Assembly (NCBI RefSeq): GCF_006715005.1
Contig: NZ_VFMJ01000001.1
Span: forward strand, 1,240,001-1,304,000
Length of the DNA: 64,000 nucleotides
Source of the DNA: Serratia marcescens
Lineage (GTDB): Bacteria; Pseudomonadota; Gammaproteobacteria; Enterobacterales; Enterobacteriaceae
Direction: 5' to 3'
Shown here piece by piece: positions 32,937 through 42,428 of the stretch; position 1 is the first letter of the stretch, and each line of letters opens with the position of its first letter. Position numbers and translations under genes: made by a program. The notes under the pieces were generated by a model, which ran no database searches, had not been told where the DNA came from, and was given only the letters and a program-made list of their open reading frames with translations.

Positions 32937-35474
32937 ATGGCCATAAAAAACAAGAACGGCGCAGGGCGTACGTTCACATCAGCCAAACGTACCGCCGGGA
33001 AGCGGGTCGCTATCGGGGTAGGGTGCGCATTATCGGGCATGCTCACCTCCGCGATGGCGGCGCCCGGTGCGTCGGTGCCACCGGCGGCGGTCGAGCAGTC
33101 CGCTATCCTGTCCTTCGCCATTCCCGCCGGTGACCTGGCGCCCGCCTTGCAGACGGCGGCCGCTAAGGCCGGCGTGATAGTGATTTTCACGCCCGAACAG
33201 ACGCGTGGAAAAAACACTGCGGGCCTGCAGGGGCATTATCGCCTCACCGACGCGTTCGATACGCTGTTGGCGGGCAGCGGATTGCGCGCTCAGCAAACCG
33301 CACAGGGATATCGGTTGGTCGACGCCGGGCCGGTTCAGCCGTTGACGATACCGGAACTGTCGGTGGTCGGCGGTTTGTCCGACAGCGTCGCCGCCGGCCG
33401 TTCGGTGTTGGATAAAGAAGACATCGAACGCGTGCAGGCAGACAATATCGCCAGTTTGCTTGATCGCTTGCCTGGCGTAGGGATGGCGGGCTCGCCACGC
33501 CCGGGCGGCCAAAGCCTGAATATCTGGGGCATGGGGGACATGGAAGATGTGAAGGTGGTGCTGGACGGGGCGCCGAAGGGATTTGAGAAATATCGGCAGG
33601 GCTCGGTATTCATCGAACCCGAACTGCTGAAAAAGGTTGAGGTCGATAAGGGGCCGCATAACCTGTTGAACGGCAATGGCGGCTTTGGCGGGACCATTAC
33701 GCTGGAGACCAAAGATGCTGGGGACATGCTGCTGCCGGGCGAAGATTTTGGCGGCTTGCTGAAGTACAGCTACCATACCAACGATCGCCAGGGTATTTAC
33801 AGCGGTGCGTTGTACGGCCGTACGCCGGAAGGATCCGCCGACGGTTTGATCTACATGAGCAAGCGTGACGGCGGCAACCTGAAGCGGCCGGACGGCACGC
33901 GCTTTGCCTATTCCGCCAACGATCAGGCTTCCTACCTGTTAAAAACCAATATTTATCTGAGCGAGGCGCAAACGCTGACGCTGTCGGCGATGCGATCCGA
34001 TTCCGATGGCTGGCAGCCTTTTGCCGCCAAGCGGGACGATATCGCCGCGCCCAGCCAGGCGGATATCGATAAATATGGTCGGGAAGAAGCGTGGCGCCGC
34101 ATTCTGGTGTATCGCGACCAGACAGACACCAATTACTCGGTGAAATGGAATCTGGCGCCGGAAGCGCAGCCGTTGCTGAATCTGACGCTGTCTTACGCCT
34201 ATTCGAAGACCGAGCAGCATGACAAGCGGCCGGATTCCGCTTCAAAGTTCAGCTATCTCGGTACGCTGGGCAATGAAAGTTGGGTGAACTATACCGATCG
34301 GCAGTTTGACGTCAGCAATGAAAGCCGTTTCGCCAGCGGTCCGCTGGAGCACAAGCTGTTGCTCGGTGCGCGTTGGCATAAACATCAGCGCGATACCCTG
34401 ATGTATTACCCTTCGCAGGTGAAAAACGCCAGTTACAACTACGGCTATTTCCAGCCGTACTACATGCCGGCGGGCGAACAGGAAACCCGCAGCGTTTATC
34501 TGCAGGATGCGGTCAGCTTCGGCAGCCTGACCGTGACGCCGGGCGTGCGTTACGATCATGTGACCAATACCGGGCAACCGAACCGGGCGCCGCGCTATAA
34601 CGACAGCGATCCGCTCGTGGGCCATGATTACAGCAGCGTGACCTATACCGGCTGGTCGCCGCACTTGGGCGTGATGTGGAAAGCGACGTCGAATCTGTCC
34701 CTGTTTGCCGACGTCAGCCGCACCTGGCGCGCCCCGGTGATCGACGAACAGTACGAAGTGCAATACGCCGCTTCCAGCGTGCCCGGTACCAGCCGCGGCC
34801 TGCAGGTGGAACGCATGACGGGCGTTCGTCTCGGTGCGGTGCTGGACTTCAACGATGTGTTGATGGCGCGGGACAGCCTGCAGATCCGCACTACGTTGTT
34901 CCGCAATCGCGGCAAGGACGAGATTTTCTATCGTCGCGGCGTAGTGTGTGACGCCGCACGGCACGGGGGACAATGTGGGCAACCGTTGTCGAACTATCGC
35001 AACTTGCCGGGCTATACCATTGAGGGCGTGGAGCTCGAATCGTTTTATGACAGCGAAAGCCTGTTCGGCAGCCTGTCGTTCTCCTCGATTCGCGGCAAAC
35101 GCGACGCTTCACCGCGCGATCCCTGGGGCAACGAAACCTGGATTGCCGAAATTCCACCCGTTACGGCACACGCGATGCTGGGCATGAAAGTGCCGCAGTG
35201 GGATATGGCCTTCGGCTGGACCGGCGATTTCGTACGTAAACAGGATCGTTCACCGGCCGACGGCGATCCGATGGCCGTTGTCTGGGCCCTGCCGAAAACC
35301 TCGGGTTATGCATTACACGGCCTGTTCGCCTCGTGGCAGCCCAGCGGCTTGCACGGCTTCGAAGCCCGCGTGGCGGTGGACAACCTGTTCAACCGCGATT
35401 ATTACCCTTACCTGGGCGAATCGGTGTCCGGCGTAGGGCGCAACATCAAGTTCAGCGTCAGTCAGCGTTTTTGA
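32937..35474 (+). CDS. transducing TonB-dependent receptor with STN signalling domain, haem-receptor-like
   Basis: 845 aa. A long signal region (to about residue 42, ending MAAP) precedes the STN domain at about 55-125 (FAIPAGDLAPALQTAAAKAG, typical FecA/HasR signalling fold), then a plug (VLDKEDIERVQADNIASLLD, then GVGMAG) and a 22-strand barrel ending VSQRF. The barrel and the FxxxGxGGTIxLETKD-type plug recall the haem/haemoglobin receptor group. It passes a ligand signal to the FecR-like protein and thus to the sigma factor encoded downstream. GGGGAA precedes the ATG. The ligand is not certain; it is not HasR itself (no hasA or exporter genes here). Confidence 0.85.
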   Translation: MAIKNKNGAGRTFTSAKRTAGKRVAIGVGCALSGMLTSAMAAPGASVPPAAVEQSAILSFAIPAGDLAPALQTAAAKAGVIVIFTPEQTRGKNTAGLQGHYRLTDAFDTLLAGSGLRAQQTAQGYRLVDAGPVQPLTIPELSVVGGLSDSVAAGRSVLDKEDIERVQADNIASLLDRLPGVGMAGSPRPGGQSLNIWGMGDMEDVKVVLDGAPKGFEKYRQGSVFIEPELLKKVEVDKGPHNLLNGNGGFGGTITLETKDAGDMLLPGEDFGGLLKYSYHTNDRQGIYSGALYGRTPEGSADGLIYMSKRDGGNLKRPDGTRFAYSANDQASYLLKTNIYLSEAQTLTLSAMRSDSDGWQPFAAKRDDIAAPSQADIDKYGREEAWRRILVYRDQTDTNYSVKWNLAPEAQPLLNLTLSYAYSKTEQHDKRPDSASKFSYLGTLGNESWVNYTDRQFDVSNESRFASGPLEHKLLLGARWHKHQRDTLMYYPSQVKNASYNYGYFQPYYMPAGEQETRSVYLQDAVSFGSLTVTPGVRYDHVTNTGQPNRAPRYNDSDPLVGHDYSSVTYTGWSPHLGVMWKATSNLSLFADVSRTWRAPVIDEQYEVQYAASSVPGTSRGLQVERMTGVRLGAVLDFNDVLMARDSLQIRTTLFRNRGKDEIFYRRGVVCDAARHGGQCGQPLSNYRNLPGYTIEGVELESFYDSESLFGSLSFSSIRGKRDASPRDPWGNETWIAEIPPVTAHAMLGMKVPQWDMAFGWTGDFVRKQDRSPADGDPMAVVWALPKTSGYALHGLFASWQPSGLHGFEARVAVDNLFNRDYYPYLGESVSGVGRNIKFSVSQRF

Positions 35475-35488
35475 CGCTCCTGTCTGCA

Positions 35489-35509
35489 GGGGCCATTTAG
35501 GCCCCTTTT
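35489..35509 (+). terminator. rho-independent terminator
   Basis: GGGGCC-ATTTA-GGCCCC followed by TTTT, 15 bases after the receptor stop. It separates the receptor from the sigma gene. Confidence 0.85.
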
Positions 35510-35596
35510 CACGTTTCCTCCCCCCGTATTTCCCTACTTTTTCGCCGTTTATAAATCATCAGCAATCGCTTGACACAGAAGTTACAATTTTAAAAT

Positions 35597-35615
35597 AATA
35601 ATAATTATCATTTTC
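35597..35615 (+). promoter_or_regulatory. Fur box upstream of the sigma gene
   Basis: AATAATAATTATCATTTTC matches 15 of 19 positions of the Fur consensus, 28 bases before the sigma gene start. Iron repression of the sigma/anti-sigma pair is the standard Fec arrangement. Confidence 0.75.
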
Positions 35616-35642
35616 AATCTCATTATCAATTGGTGTCACCGA

Positions 35643-36155
35643 ATGGCGAGGAAAGAGGCCGCGGCAGCCAACGGGTTTGCTCAACAGCTTTATCTTGAGC
35701 ATCACAGTTGGCTATGCCATTGGCTGCGACAGAAGGTTGGGTGTGCGCATCACGCCGAAGACCTGGCGCAGGATACTTTCATCAGTATTTTACTGAGCCC
35801 GCAGTTGCTCGCCATTCGGCAACCACGCCCCTTCCTGGCGACCGTAGCGCGCCGGCTGGTGGCGAATTATTACCGACGTAAAACAATCGAAGAGAGCTAT
35901 CTGCAGGCCTTGAGCGAGTTGCCGGCGATCGAGGCACCCTCGCCGGAAGTCCGTCAACAAACCCTCGAAATGCTCGAACAGTTGGATCAGGCGTTGGACG
36001 GATTGCCGGCGCACGTCCGCGAGGCCTTCCTGTTGGCGCATCTGCAGGGCATGCGTTATTGCGACATCGCTGAGCGTTTGCGGGTGTCGACCAGCTCGGT
36101 GAAACAATATCTGCAGCGTGCCAATTTGCACTGTTTCTTTGCATTGGCGGCGTAA
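35643..36155 (+). CDS. FecI-type ECF sigma factor
   Basis: 170 aa. Sigma region 2 is HAEDLAQDTFISIL (about 37-50) and region 4 is MRYCDIAERLRVSTSSVKQY (about 136-155). It directs transcription of the cognate receptor. The FecR-like gene follows 17 bases later. The start follows the Fur box. Confidence 0.92.
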   Translation: MARKEAAAANGFAQQLYLEHHSWLCHWLRQKVGCAHHAEDLAQDTFISILLSPQLLAIRQPRPFLATVARRLVANYYRRKTIEESYLQALSELPAIEAPSPEVRQQTLEMLEQLDQALDGLPAHVREAFLLAHLQGMRYCDIAERLRVSTSSVKQYLQRANLHCFFALAA

Positions 36156-36172
36156 CGGCAGGTGCGGAACCC

Positions 36173-37090
36173 ATGATGGAATCGGATATCGATCGGCAGA
36201 GCGCGCGTGAGGCCGCCGCGTGGTTAACGCAGCTGATGTCGGAAGAGGCAAGCGACGCGGATAGGGAAAACTGGCGGCGTTGGTATCAGGCGAAACCGGA
36301 AAATGAACGCGCCTGGCGGCATATCGCCGCGTTTTCATCCCGTTTTTCTCTGCTTAACGGGGCGGCGGCGCAGCGTAGTCTGTCGCAGTTGCCAAACCCA
36401 CAGCGCCGTCGGTTGTTGAGAAGCCTGGCGGCCATCGGCGTGGTGGGGACGGTTGGTGTCGGTTCGGGCGCGCTGCCATGGCGCCCCTGGCTGGCGGATT
36501 ACCGTACGGCGGTGGGGGAGCAGCAAACCGTCGCGTTGGCGGATGGCGCGCAGTTGATGTTGAACACGCAAACGGCGGTCAACGTCAGCCGTCAGCAGGC
36601 CACATTGCTGGAAGGCGAAATGATGGTGAATCTGCCGCCGGAAAGCAGCGCGTTGACGGTGAGGCTGCCGCAGGGCGAGATCGTGGCGCAGGCTGCTCGC
36701 TTCAGCATTCGCCTGTGGGAAACTTACAGTGATATCGCCGTTTATCTTGGCCGGATCACGATCCTTTCACCGGCGCATCGCAACGCGGTGCTCAACGCCG
36801 GTCAGGGCGGCAGATTAAGCCGGCAAGGCATTGGCGAACCGTATCGCGTGACGCAAGAGCCCGGTTGGCGGCAAGGCATGCTGTTGGCCGACAACATGCG
36901 GCTGGACGACTTCCTGATGGAGCTGGGGCGTTATCGTCAGGGCGTTATTCGCTGCCGGCCGGAGGTCGCCGGCCTGCGGCTCTCCGGTGCGTTCCCGCTG
37001 GCTGACCCCGAGCGCGTCATCGCGGCACTGCCCGGCGCGTTGCCGGTTAGGGTAAATATGCTGTCAAAATACTTCATCACCGTATCTTAA
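36173..37090 (+). CDS. FecR-type anti-sigma/signal relay protein
   Basis: 305 aa. An N-terminal DUF4880 region (AREAAAWLTQLMSEEASDAD, then WRRWYQAKPENERAWRH) touches the sigma factor; one membrane helix lies at about 82-101 (RRLLRSLAAIGVVGTVGVGS); the periplasmic FecR domain runs from about 110 to 300. It links the STN domain of the receptor to the sigma factor. Spacing suggests an operon with the sigma gene. Confidence 0.9.
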   Translation: MMESDIDRQSAREAAAWLTQLMSEEASDADRENWRRWYQAKPENERAWRHIAAFSSRFSLLNGAAAQRSLSQLPNPQRRRLLRSLAAIGVVGTVGVGSGALPWRPWLADYRTAVGEQQTVALADGAQLMLNTQTAVNVSRQQATLLEGEMMVNLPPESSALTVRLPQGEIVAQAARFSIRLWETYSDIAVYLGRITILSPAHRNAVLNAGQGGRLSRQGIGEPYRVTQEPGWRQGMLLADNMRLDDFLMELGRYRQGVIRCRPEVAGLRLSGAFPLADPERVIAALPGALPVRVNMLSKYFITVS

Positions 37091-37254
37091 AGTTTTTTAC
37101 TCTGCTATTTGTGTTTTTCCTTCTGGATTGACCTGTTTTTTTCTCGTTTCCTGCCCGGTGCCGCGTGCCTAAACGACTTTTCTGACATGCCCCGACTGCC
37201 GTTGACCGCTGCGTACGTTGGTCGGTTTCACGATTAACCTGAGTATCGTTTTCC

Positions 37255-38073
37255 ATGTTCAATCACAACGTATTATCTGGCGATTTCTCTTTACCCCCTA
37301 CAGGCGGGCGATGGCGCTGGGCTACCGCCAATGTGTTGGCGTTGGGTCTGCATGGTGCGTTGTTGCTTGGCCTTGGTTATCACCTGGTGCCACCGTTGCT
37401 GCCCGCGGCGCAACCGATGGTGTTGATGATGGTTGCCGAGCAGGCGGAATCGACCCCCAACGCAGAGCCGATGCCAACCGGCGTGCGCCAGGTGCAGGCG
37501 GTGGCGCAACGGCAGGTAAATCAGGAACCGGAGGCCGCGATGCCTCCGCTGATTCATGCGCCGCGTGCGACGGAGCGGCAGAGCAAGGCTAAAGGACAAC
37601 GGAACGACCCCATCAGACCGAAAACGGAACCGCCGCGCCCAAGGCAGGAGGAACAGGAAAAAATGGCGTCTGCAAGCTCAAGAGCATCAAGCACCAGCGC
37701 GCCGCCGTCTCTGGATGGAAAGCGTGTTGCCGCGCCGCAAACCAGCGTGGCGTCGCAGCTTAGCCAGGATGCCTCGGTCTGGAGCGGCCTGCTGTTGGCG
37801 CATTTGAGCCGCTTCAAACGCTATCCCGCCCTGGCGGTACGCCAACAGCGCCAAGGTGTGGTTCAGGTTGCCGTGACGCTGGATCGGCAGGGAAACGTGC
37901 TGGGCGTGAAGCTATTGCGATCGAGTGGCGTTACTTCGCTCGATCGGGAGGCGCTTCAGTTACCGCAGCGCGCTTCTCCACTTCCCGCACCCGGCAATGA
38001 GATTGCAGCGGGGCAGCGGGAATTCAGCGTGACCATTCCGATTCGTTTCGATCTGCGTGAAGTTCGCCGTTAA
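37255..38073 (+). CDS. TonB-like energy transducer
   Basis: 272 aa. One membrane anchor at about 22-45 (ATANVLALGLHGALLLGLGY), a Pro/basic linker, then a TonB C-terminal domain (KRYPALAVRQQRQGVVQVAV). A dedicated TonB such as HasB serves a single receptor, and position next to the receptor set supports the same here. No clear ribosome site precedes the ATG, and a 164-base gap separates it from the fecR gene, so it may have its own promoter. Confidence 0.85.
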   Translation: MFNHNVLSGDFSLPPTGGRWRWATANVLALGLHGALLLGLGYHLVPPLLPAAQPMVLMMVAEQAESTPNAEPMPTGVRQVQAVAQRQVNQEPEAAMPPLIHAPRATERQSKAKGQRNDPIRPKTEPPRPRQEEQEKMASASSRASSTSAPPSLDGKRVAAPQTSVASQLSQDASVWSGLLLAHLSRFKRYPALAVRQQRQGVVQVAVTLDRQGNVLGVKLLRSSGVTSLDREALQLPQRASPLPAPGNEIAAGQREFSVTIPIRFDLREVRR

Positions 38074-38183
38074 TGAAAAACTCGGCTCCAGGTAAACGGA
38101 GGGCTGGGTTAAAAGCCAAAGTGCATCAAACGGATAGCAGCGATGAGGTGGTTTCTACTTGATCGTCGCCAGAAAAATACAAA

Positions 38184-38203
38184 TACTGTATGCATGAACA
38201 GTA
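38184..38203 (+). promoter_or_regulatory. LexA (SOS) box of umuC
   Basis: TACTGTATGCATGAACAGTA matches the LexA consensus at 16 of 20 positions with perfect TACTGTAT and ACAGTA arms. It lies 51 bases before the umuC start. Confidence 0.9.
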
Positions 38204-38254
38204 ATCTGGTGCCGTTATGAATAACAACCCACTGACGATGAAAGGTCGGTAACC

Positions 38255-39571
38255 ATGTTCGCCCTGGTAGACGTCAACAGCTTCTATGCTTCCTGCGAGA
38301 CCATCTTTCGGCCCGATCTGCGCGGGCGGCCGGTGATCGTGCTGTCCAACAACGACGGCTGCGTGATCGCCCGTAGCGCTGAGGCGAAGGCGCTGGGCGT
38401 GCCGATGGGGGCGCCTTATTTCAAAATCAAAGAGGAGATGCGCCGCCGCAACGTTGCGGTGTTCTCCTCCAACTATGCGCTGTACGCCGACATGTCCCGC
38501 CGGGTGATGGACACGCTGGAAGAGATGGCGCCAGCGGTGGAGATTTATTCGCTGGACGAAGCCTTTCTGCGGCTGGACGGCGTGGCGCACTGCGAGGCGC
38601 TGGAGCCATTCGGCCAGCGGGTGCGCGATCGCATCCGGCGCGAGCTGCATTTGACGGTCGGGGTTGGCATTGCGCCGAGCAAAACGCTGGCCAAGCTGGC
38701 CAACTTCGCCGCCAAGAAATGGCGCGGTACCGGCGGCGTGGTGGATTTATCCGATCCGGCGCGCCAGCGCAAACTGCTGGCGTTGCTCCCGGTGGAAGAG
38801 GTGTGGGGCGTGGGCCGCCGCCTGACTCGCCAGCTGCAGGCGATGGGCATTCACACCGCGCTGCAGCTGGCGGACTGCGATACCCGGCTGGCGCGTAAAA
38901 CCTTCAGCGTGGTGCTGGAGCGCACGATACGCGAGCTGCGCGGCGAATCGTGCCTGAAGTGGGAAGATGAGGCGGCCGCCAAAGAGCAGATCATCTGTTC
39001 CCGTTCGTTCGGCCAGCGGCTGACTCACTACCCACACATGCGCGAGGCCATCTGCAGCTACGCCGAGCGCGCCGCCGAAAAGCTGCGGCAGGAAAAGCGC
39101 TATTGCCGCAACGTGTCGGTGTTTATCAAAACCAGCCCGCATTCGGCGGGTGAAGGGTATTACAGCAATATGGGCACCGCCCGGCTGCAAACCCCGAGTA
39201 ACGACAGCCGCGACATCATCGCCATGGCGGTGCGTGCGCTGGAAAGCATCTGGCAGGAGGGGCGACGTTACCTGAAGGGCGGCGTGGTGCTGGGGGATTT
39301 CAGCGCCGCCGCCATGGCGCAGATCGATCTGTTCGATGACTGCCCGCCGCGCCGCAACAGCGAACGGCTGATGGCGACCCTCGATCGCCTGAATCAGGAA
39401 GGGCGCGGGCGCGTGTGGTTCGCCGGGCAGGGGATCGTCAAGCCGTGGCAAATGAAGCGTGAAATGCTGTCGCCGGCCTACACCACCCGGCTGGCGGACA
39501 TTCCGGTGGTGCGGCTGGGAGAGCGGGCGCCGCGCGCCGCCGAGCCGAAGGAAGAAAAACGCCGCGGGTGA
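38255..39571 (+). CDS. umuC: UmuC, catalytic subunit of DNA polymerase V
   Basis: 438 aa against 422 in E. coli. It opens MFALVDVNSFYASCETIFRP with Y-family catalytic acids in DVNSFYA and YSLDEAF; the little-finger region and C-terminal WQMKREMLSPAYTTR match UmuC. The extra length is a charged tail (EPKEEKRRG). It is SOS-controlled by its own LexA box, independent of umuD, which is upstream beyond the iron-signalling set. An 11-codon frame at 38217-38252 lies between box and start. Confidence 0.93.
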   Translation: MFALVDVNSFYASCETIFRPDLRGRPVIVLSNNDGCVIARSAEAKALGVPMGAPYFKIKEEMRRRNVAVFSSNYALYADMSRRVMDTLEEMAPAVEIYSLDEAFLRLDGVAHCEALEPFGQRVRDRIRRELHLTVGVGIAPSKTLAKLANFAAKKWRGTGGVVDLSDPARQRKLLALLPVEEVWGVGRRLTRQLQAMGIHTALQLADCDTRLARKTFSVVLERTIRELRGESCLKWEDEAAAKEQIICSRSFGQRLTHYPHMREAICSYAERAAEKLRQEKRYCRNVSVFIKTSPHSAGEGYYSNMGTARLQTPSNDSRDIIAMAVRALESIWQEGRRYLKGGVVLGDFSAAAMAQIDLFDDCPPRRNSERLMATLDRLNQEGRGRVWFAGQGIVKPWQMKREMLSPAYTTRLADIPVVRLGERAPRAAEPKEEKRRG

Positions 39572-39598
39572 CAACCGGCGGCGTGGGTAGGCTGAGTG

Positions 39599-42274
39599 TT
39601 ACTTCACCGCCGCCGGATCCGGCTTATCGGGGGCGATGCCGTACAGCACCATGGCGCGGTTGACCTCGCTGCGGGCGATACGGCCTTCGTCTGCCAGCAG
39701 TTTCAACGCGGCGAGCGCGATGAAATGGCGGTTGACCTCGAAGAACTCACGCAGCGCCTCGCGGGTGTCCGATCGGCCAAAGCCGTCGGTGCCCAAGGCG
39801 ATAAAGGTACGGTCGGGCAAGAACGGCTTGATCTGATCGCCGACGATCTTCATATAGTCCGTCACCACCACCACCGGGCCGGGATGCGCCGCCAGCAGGC
39901 TCTGGATATAAGGAGCTTTCGGCGGATCTTCCGGATGCAACAGGTTCCAGCGTTCGGCCGCCATGCCGTTGCGGCGCAGCTCGCTCAGGCTGGTGGCGCT
40001 CCAGATATCGCTGGCGACGCCAAAGTCCGCCGCCAACAGCTCTGCCGCCGCCAGCGCCTTGCGCATGATGGCGCCGCTGGCGACCAGCTGAGCACGCGGG
40101 CTCTCTTGGTTTGCCGTTTCGCTCTGCTTGAGCAAATACGCCCCCTGGATAATCCCGTCTTCAACGTCCGCCGGGATCGGCGGCTGCGGGTAGCCTTCGT
40201 TGAGCAAGGTGATGTAGTAGTAAATATCCTCTTGTTCAACGAACATCCTGCGCATGCCGCTCTGGACGATCACCGCGAGTTCATAGGCATAGGTCGGATC
40301 GTAGGAGACGCAGCTGGGGATGACGGAAGACAGCACGTGGCTGTGGCCGTCGTCATGCTGCAAGCCTTCGCCCATCAGGGTGGTTCTGCCGGAGGTGGCA
40401 CCGAGCAGGAAGCCCTTGGTGCGCGCGTCGGCCGCCGCCCAGGCGAGATCGCCCACCCGCTGCAGCCCGAACATGGAGTAGAAGATATAGAACGGGATCG
40501 TCGCGACATCGTGGTTGCTGTAGGCGGTGCCGGCGGCGATCCAGGTCGATATCGCGCCGGATTCGTTGATGCCTTCCTGCAAAATCTGGCCGTCTTTGGC
40601 CTCTTTGTAGTAGCTGAGCTGCCCGGCGTCTTGCGGGGTATACAGCTGGCCGAGCCAGGAGTGGATGCCAATCTGGCGGAACAGGCCTTCCATGCCGAAC
40701 GTGCGCGACTCGTCCGGTACGATGGGCACGATCAGTTTGCCGATGTTGGCGTCTTTGAGCAGCGTGCCGAGGATATTAACGAAGGCCATGGTGGTCGACA
40801 TGTTACGTTCGCCGCTGCCTTTCAGGAGGCCGTCGAAGCGCGATAGCTCCGGTATCGCCAGCGGGGCGGATTGGCCGAAACGGGCAGGGATGTGGCCGCC
40901 CAGCGCGGTGCGCGTCGCGGTGATGTACTTCGCCGCCGCGCTGTCGGGCTCGGGCTTCAGGTAAGGGATCTCTGCCAGTTGGGCGTCGGAGATCGTCAGC
41001 CCTAAACGGTCGCGGAAGGCTTTCACCGCATCCTGGCTCATTTTTTTCAGCTGGTGGTTGATGTTCTGCCCTTCACCGGCTTCCCCCATGCCAAACCCTT
41101 TGACGGTTTTGGCCAGCACCACCGTCGGCCTGCCCGTGGTATGCACCGCCTGATGGTAGGCGGCGTACACCTTTTGCGGATCGTGGCCGCCGCGGTGCAG
41201 CGCCCAGATCTCATCGTCGCTCAGGTCGGCGACCAGCTCGAGCAATTCCGGGTACTTGCCGAAGAAGTGCTCCCGCACATAGTCGCCGCTTTGCGACTTG
41301 AAGGTTTGGTAATCGCCGTCGACGCACTCCATCATGCGCTGCATCAGCAGCCCGGAGCGGTCTTTTTGCAGCAATTTGTCCCAGCCGCTGCCCCAGATCA
41401 CCTTGATCACCTGCCAGCCGGCGGCTTTGAAGGTGCCTTCCAGCTCCTGAATAATCTTGCCGTTACCGCGCACGGGGCCATCCAGCCGTTGCAGGTTGCA
41501 GTTCACGACGAAGATCAGGTTATCGAGTTTTTCTCGTCCGCCCAGCGCAATCGCCGCCAGCGATTCCGGCTGATCCATCTCGCCGTCGCCAAGAAACGCC
41601 CACACCTTTCTCCCCTGGTGCGGTTTCAGTTCGCGGTATTCCAGATAGCGCATGTAACGCGCCTGGTAGGCGGCGGTCAGCGGCCCCAACCCCATCGAAA
41701 CGGTGGGATATTGCCAGAAATCCGGCATCAGCCGCGGGTGCGGGTAGGAGGAGAGGCCGCGGCGCGCGGATTCGCGGCGAAAGTTGTCGAGCAGCTCCTC
41801 GTCGATGCGGCCTTCAAGATAGGCGCGGCCGTATATGCCGGGGGCGGAGTGGCCCTGGATATACACCATGTCGCCGGCGAAATCATCGGTGCGCCCACGG
41901 AAGAAGTGCGTGAATCCCACATCGTAAAGCACCGCGGCCGACTGATAGGTGGCGATATGCCCGCCGACATTGGAATGTTTGCCGGCGCGCAGCACCATCG
42001 CCATGGCGTTCCAGCGAATAAACGCATTGATGCGCGCTTCAGCGGTCAGATCGCCGGGATACGCCGGTTGCTTATAGGCCGGGATCGTATTCACGTAGGG
42101 CGTGGTGACCATGCTGAAGAAATCACCGTGCTTACGCTGATCGGCTTCGGCCATCCTTTCCAATAAAAAATGCGCGCGTTCACGGCCGTCGATGTCAGTG
42201 ACACCTTCAAATGCCTCAAGCCATTCAGCCGTCTCTTGTGGGTCAAGATCTGCTTTTACCGCGGGTTGGTTCAT
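39599..42274 (-). CDS. homodimeric pyruvate dehydrogenase E1 (AceE-like paralogue)
   Basis: 891 aa, the size of AceE. The thiamine-diphosphate motif is FLGDGEMDQPE with NLIFVVNCNLQ about 25 residues later. It catalyses 2-oxoacid decarboxylation and transfer to a lipoyl E2. This gene is not in a pdhR-aceEF-lpd setting, so it is a second E1. Related paralogues (MdeB) use 2-oxobutyrate, so pyruvate is not certain. The ATG at 42274 follows GGAGCTTTT; the in-frame extension to 42430 crosses the operator region and is rejected. It is divergent from the MarR gene. Confidence 0.88.
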   Translation of the reverse strand: MNQPAVKADLDPQETAEWLEAFEGVTDIDGRERAHFLLERMAEADQRKHGDFFSMVTTPYVNTIPAYKQPAYPGDLTAEARINAFIRWNAMAMVLRAGKHSNVGGHIATYQSAAVLYDVGFTHFFRGRTDDFAGDMVYIQGHSAPGIYGRAYLEGRIDEELLDNFRRESARRGLSSYPHPRLMPDFWQYPTVSMGLGPLTAAYQARYMRYLEYRELKPHQGRKVWAFLGDGEMDQPESLAAIALGGREKLDNLIFVVNCNLQRLDGPVRGNGKIIQELEGTFKAAGWQVIKVIWGSGWDKLLQKDRSGLLMQRMMECVDGDYQTFKSQSGDYVREHFFGKYPELLELVADLSDDEIWALHRGGHDPQKVYAAYHQAVHTTGRPTVVLAKTVKGFGMGEAGEGQNINHQLKKMSQDAVKAFRDRLGLTISDAQLAEIPYLKPEPDSAAAKYITATRTALGGHIPARFGQSAPLAIPELSRFDGLLKGSGERNMSTTMAFVNILGTLLKDANIGKLIVPIVPDESRTFGMEGLFRQIGIHSWLGQLYTPQDAGQLSYYKEAKDGQILQEGINESGAISTWIAAGTAYSNHDVATIPFYIFYSMFGLQRVGDLAWAAADARTKGFLLGATSGRTTLMGEGLQHDDGHSHVLSSVIPSCVSYDPTYAYELAVIVQSGMRRMFVEQEDIYYYITLLNEGYPQPPIPADVEDGIIQGAYLLKQSETANQESPRAQLVASGAIMRKALAAAELLAADFGVASDIWSATSLSELRRNGMAAERWNLLHPEDPPKAPYIQSLLAAHPGPVVVVTDYMKIVGDQIKPFLPDRTFIALGTDGFGRSDTREALREFFEVNRHFIALAALKLLADEGRIARSEVNRAMVLYGIAPDKPDPAAVK

Positions 42275-42331
42275 AAAAGCTCCAAATGTACTTACCTGAT
42301 AAGGCGCTGAGCGATACAGGAATTCAGTGAA

Positions 42332-42401
42332 TTGCAAGTGCAAGAGTTGCAAATGCAACAATGGCGAAAGCCACTCTATCCCTTTACAATTGCAATTGCA
42401 A
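42332..42401. promoter_or_regulatory. three TTGCAANTGCAA sites between the E1 and marR genes
   Basis: TTGCAAGTGCAA (42332-42343), TTGCAAATGCAA (42347-42358) and the perfect palindrome TTGCAATTGCAA (42390-42401). The first pair is 15 bases apart. They cover the space where the two divergent promoters must lie. Confidence 0.75.
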
Positions 42402-42428
42402 CTCACCGGCTTTGACGAGAAAAATGAC

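Noticed and set aside
32937-38073. HasISRADEB haemophore locus
   Set aside because: No hasA or ABC exporter genes, and the gene order differs; only the general receptor type is similar.
38217-38252. 11-codon ORF between the LexA box and umuC
   Set aside because: No ribosome site and no resemblance to a known leader; probably chance.
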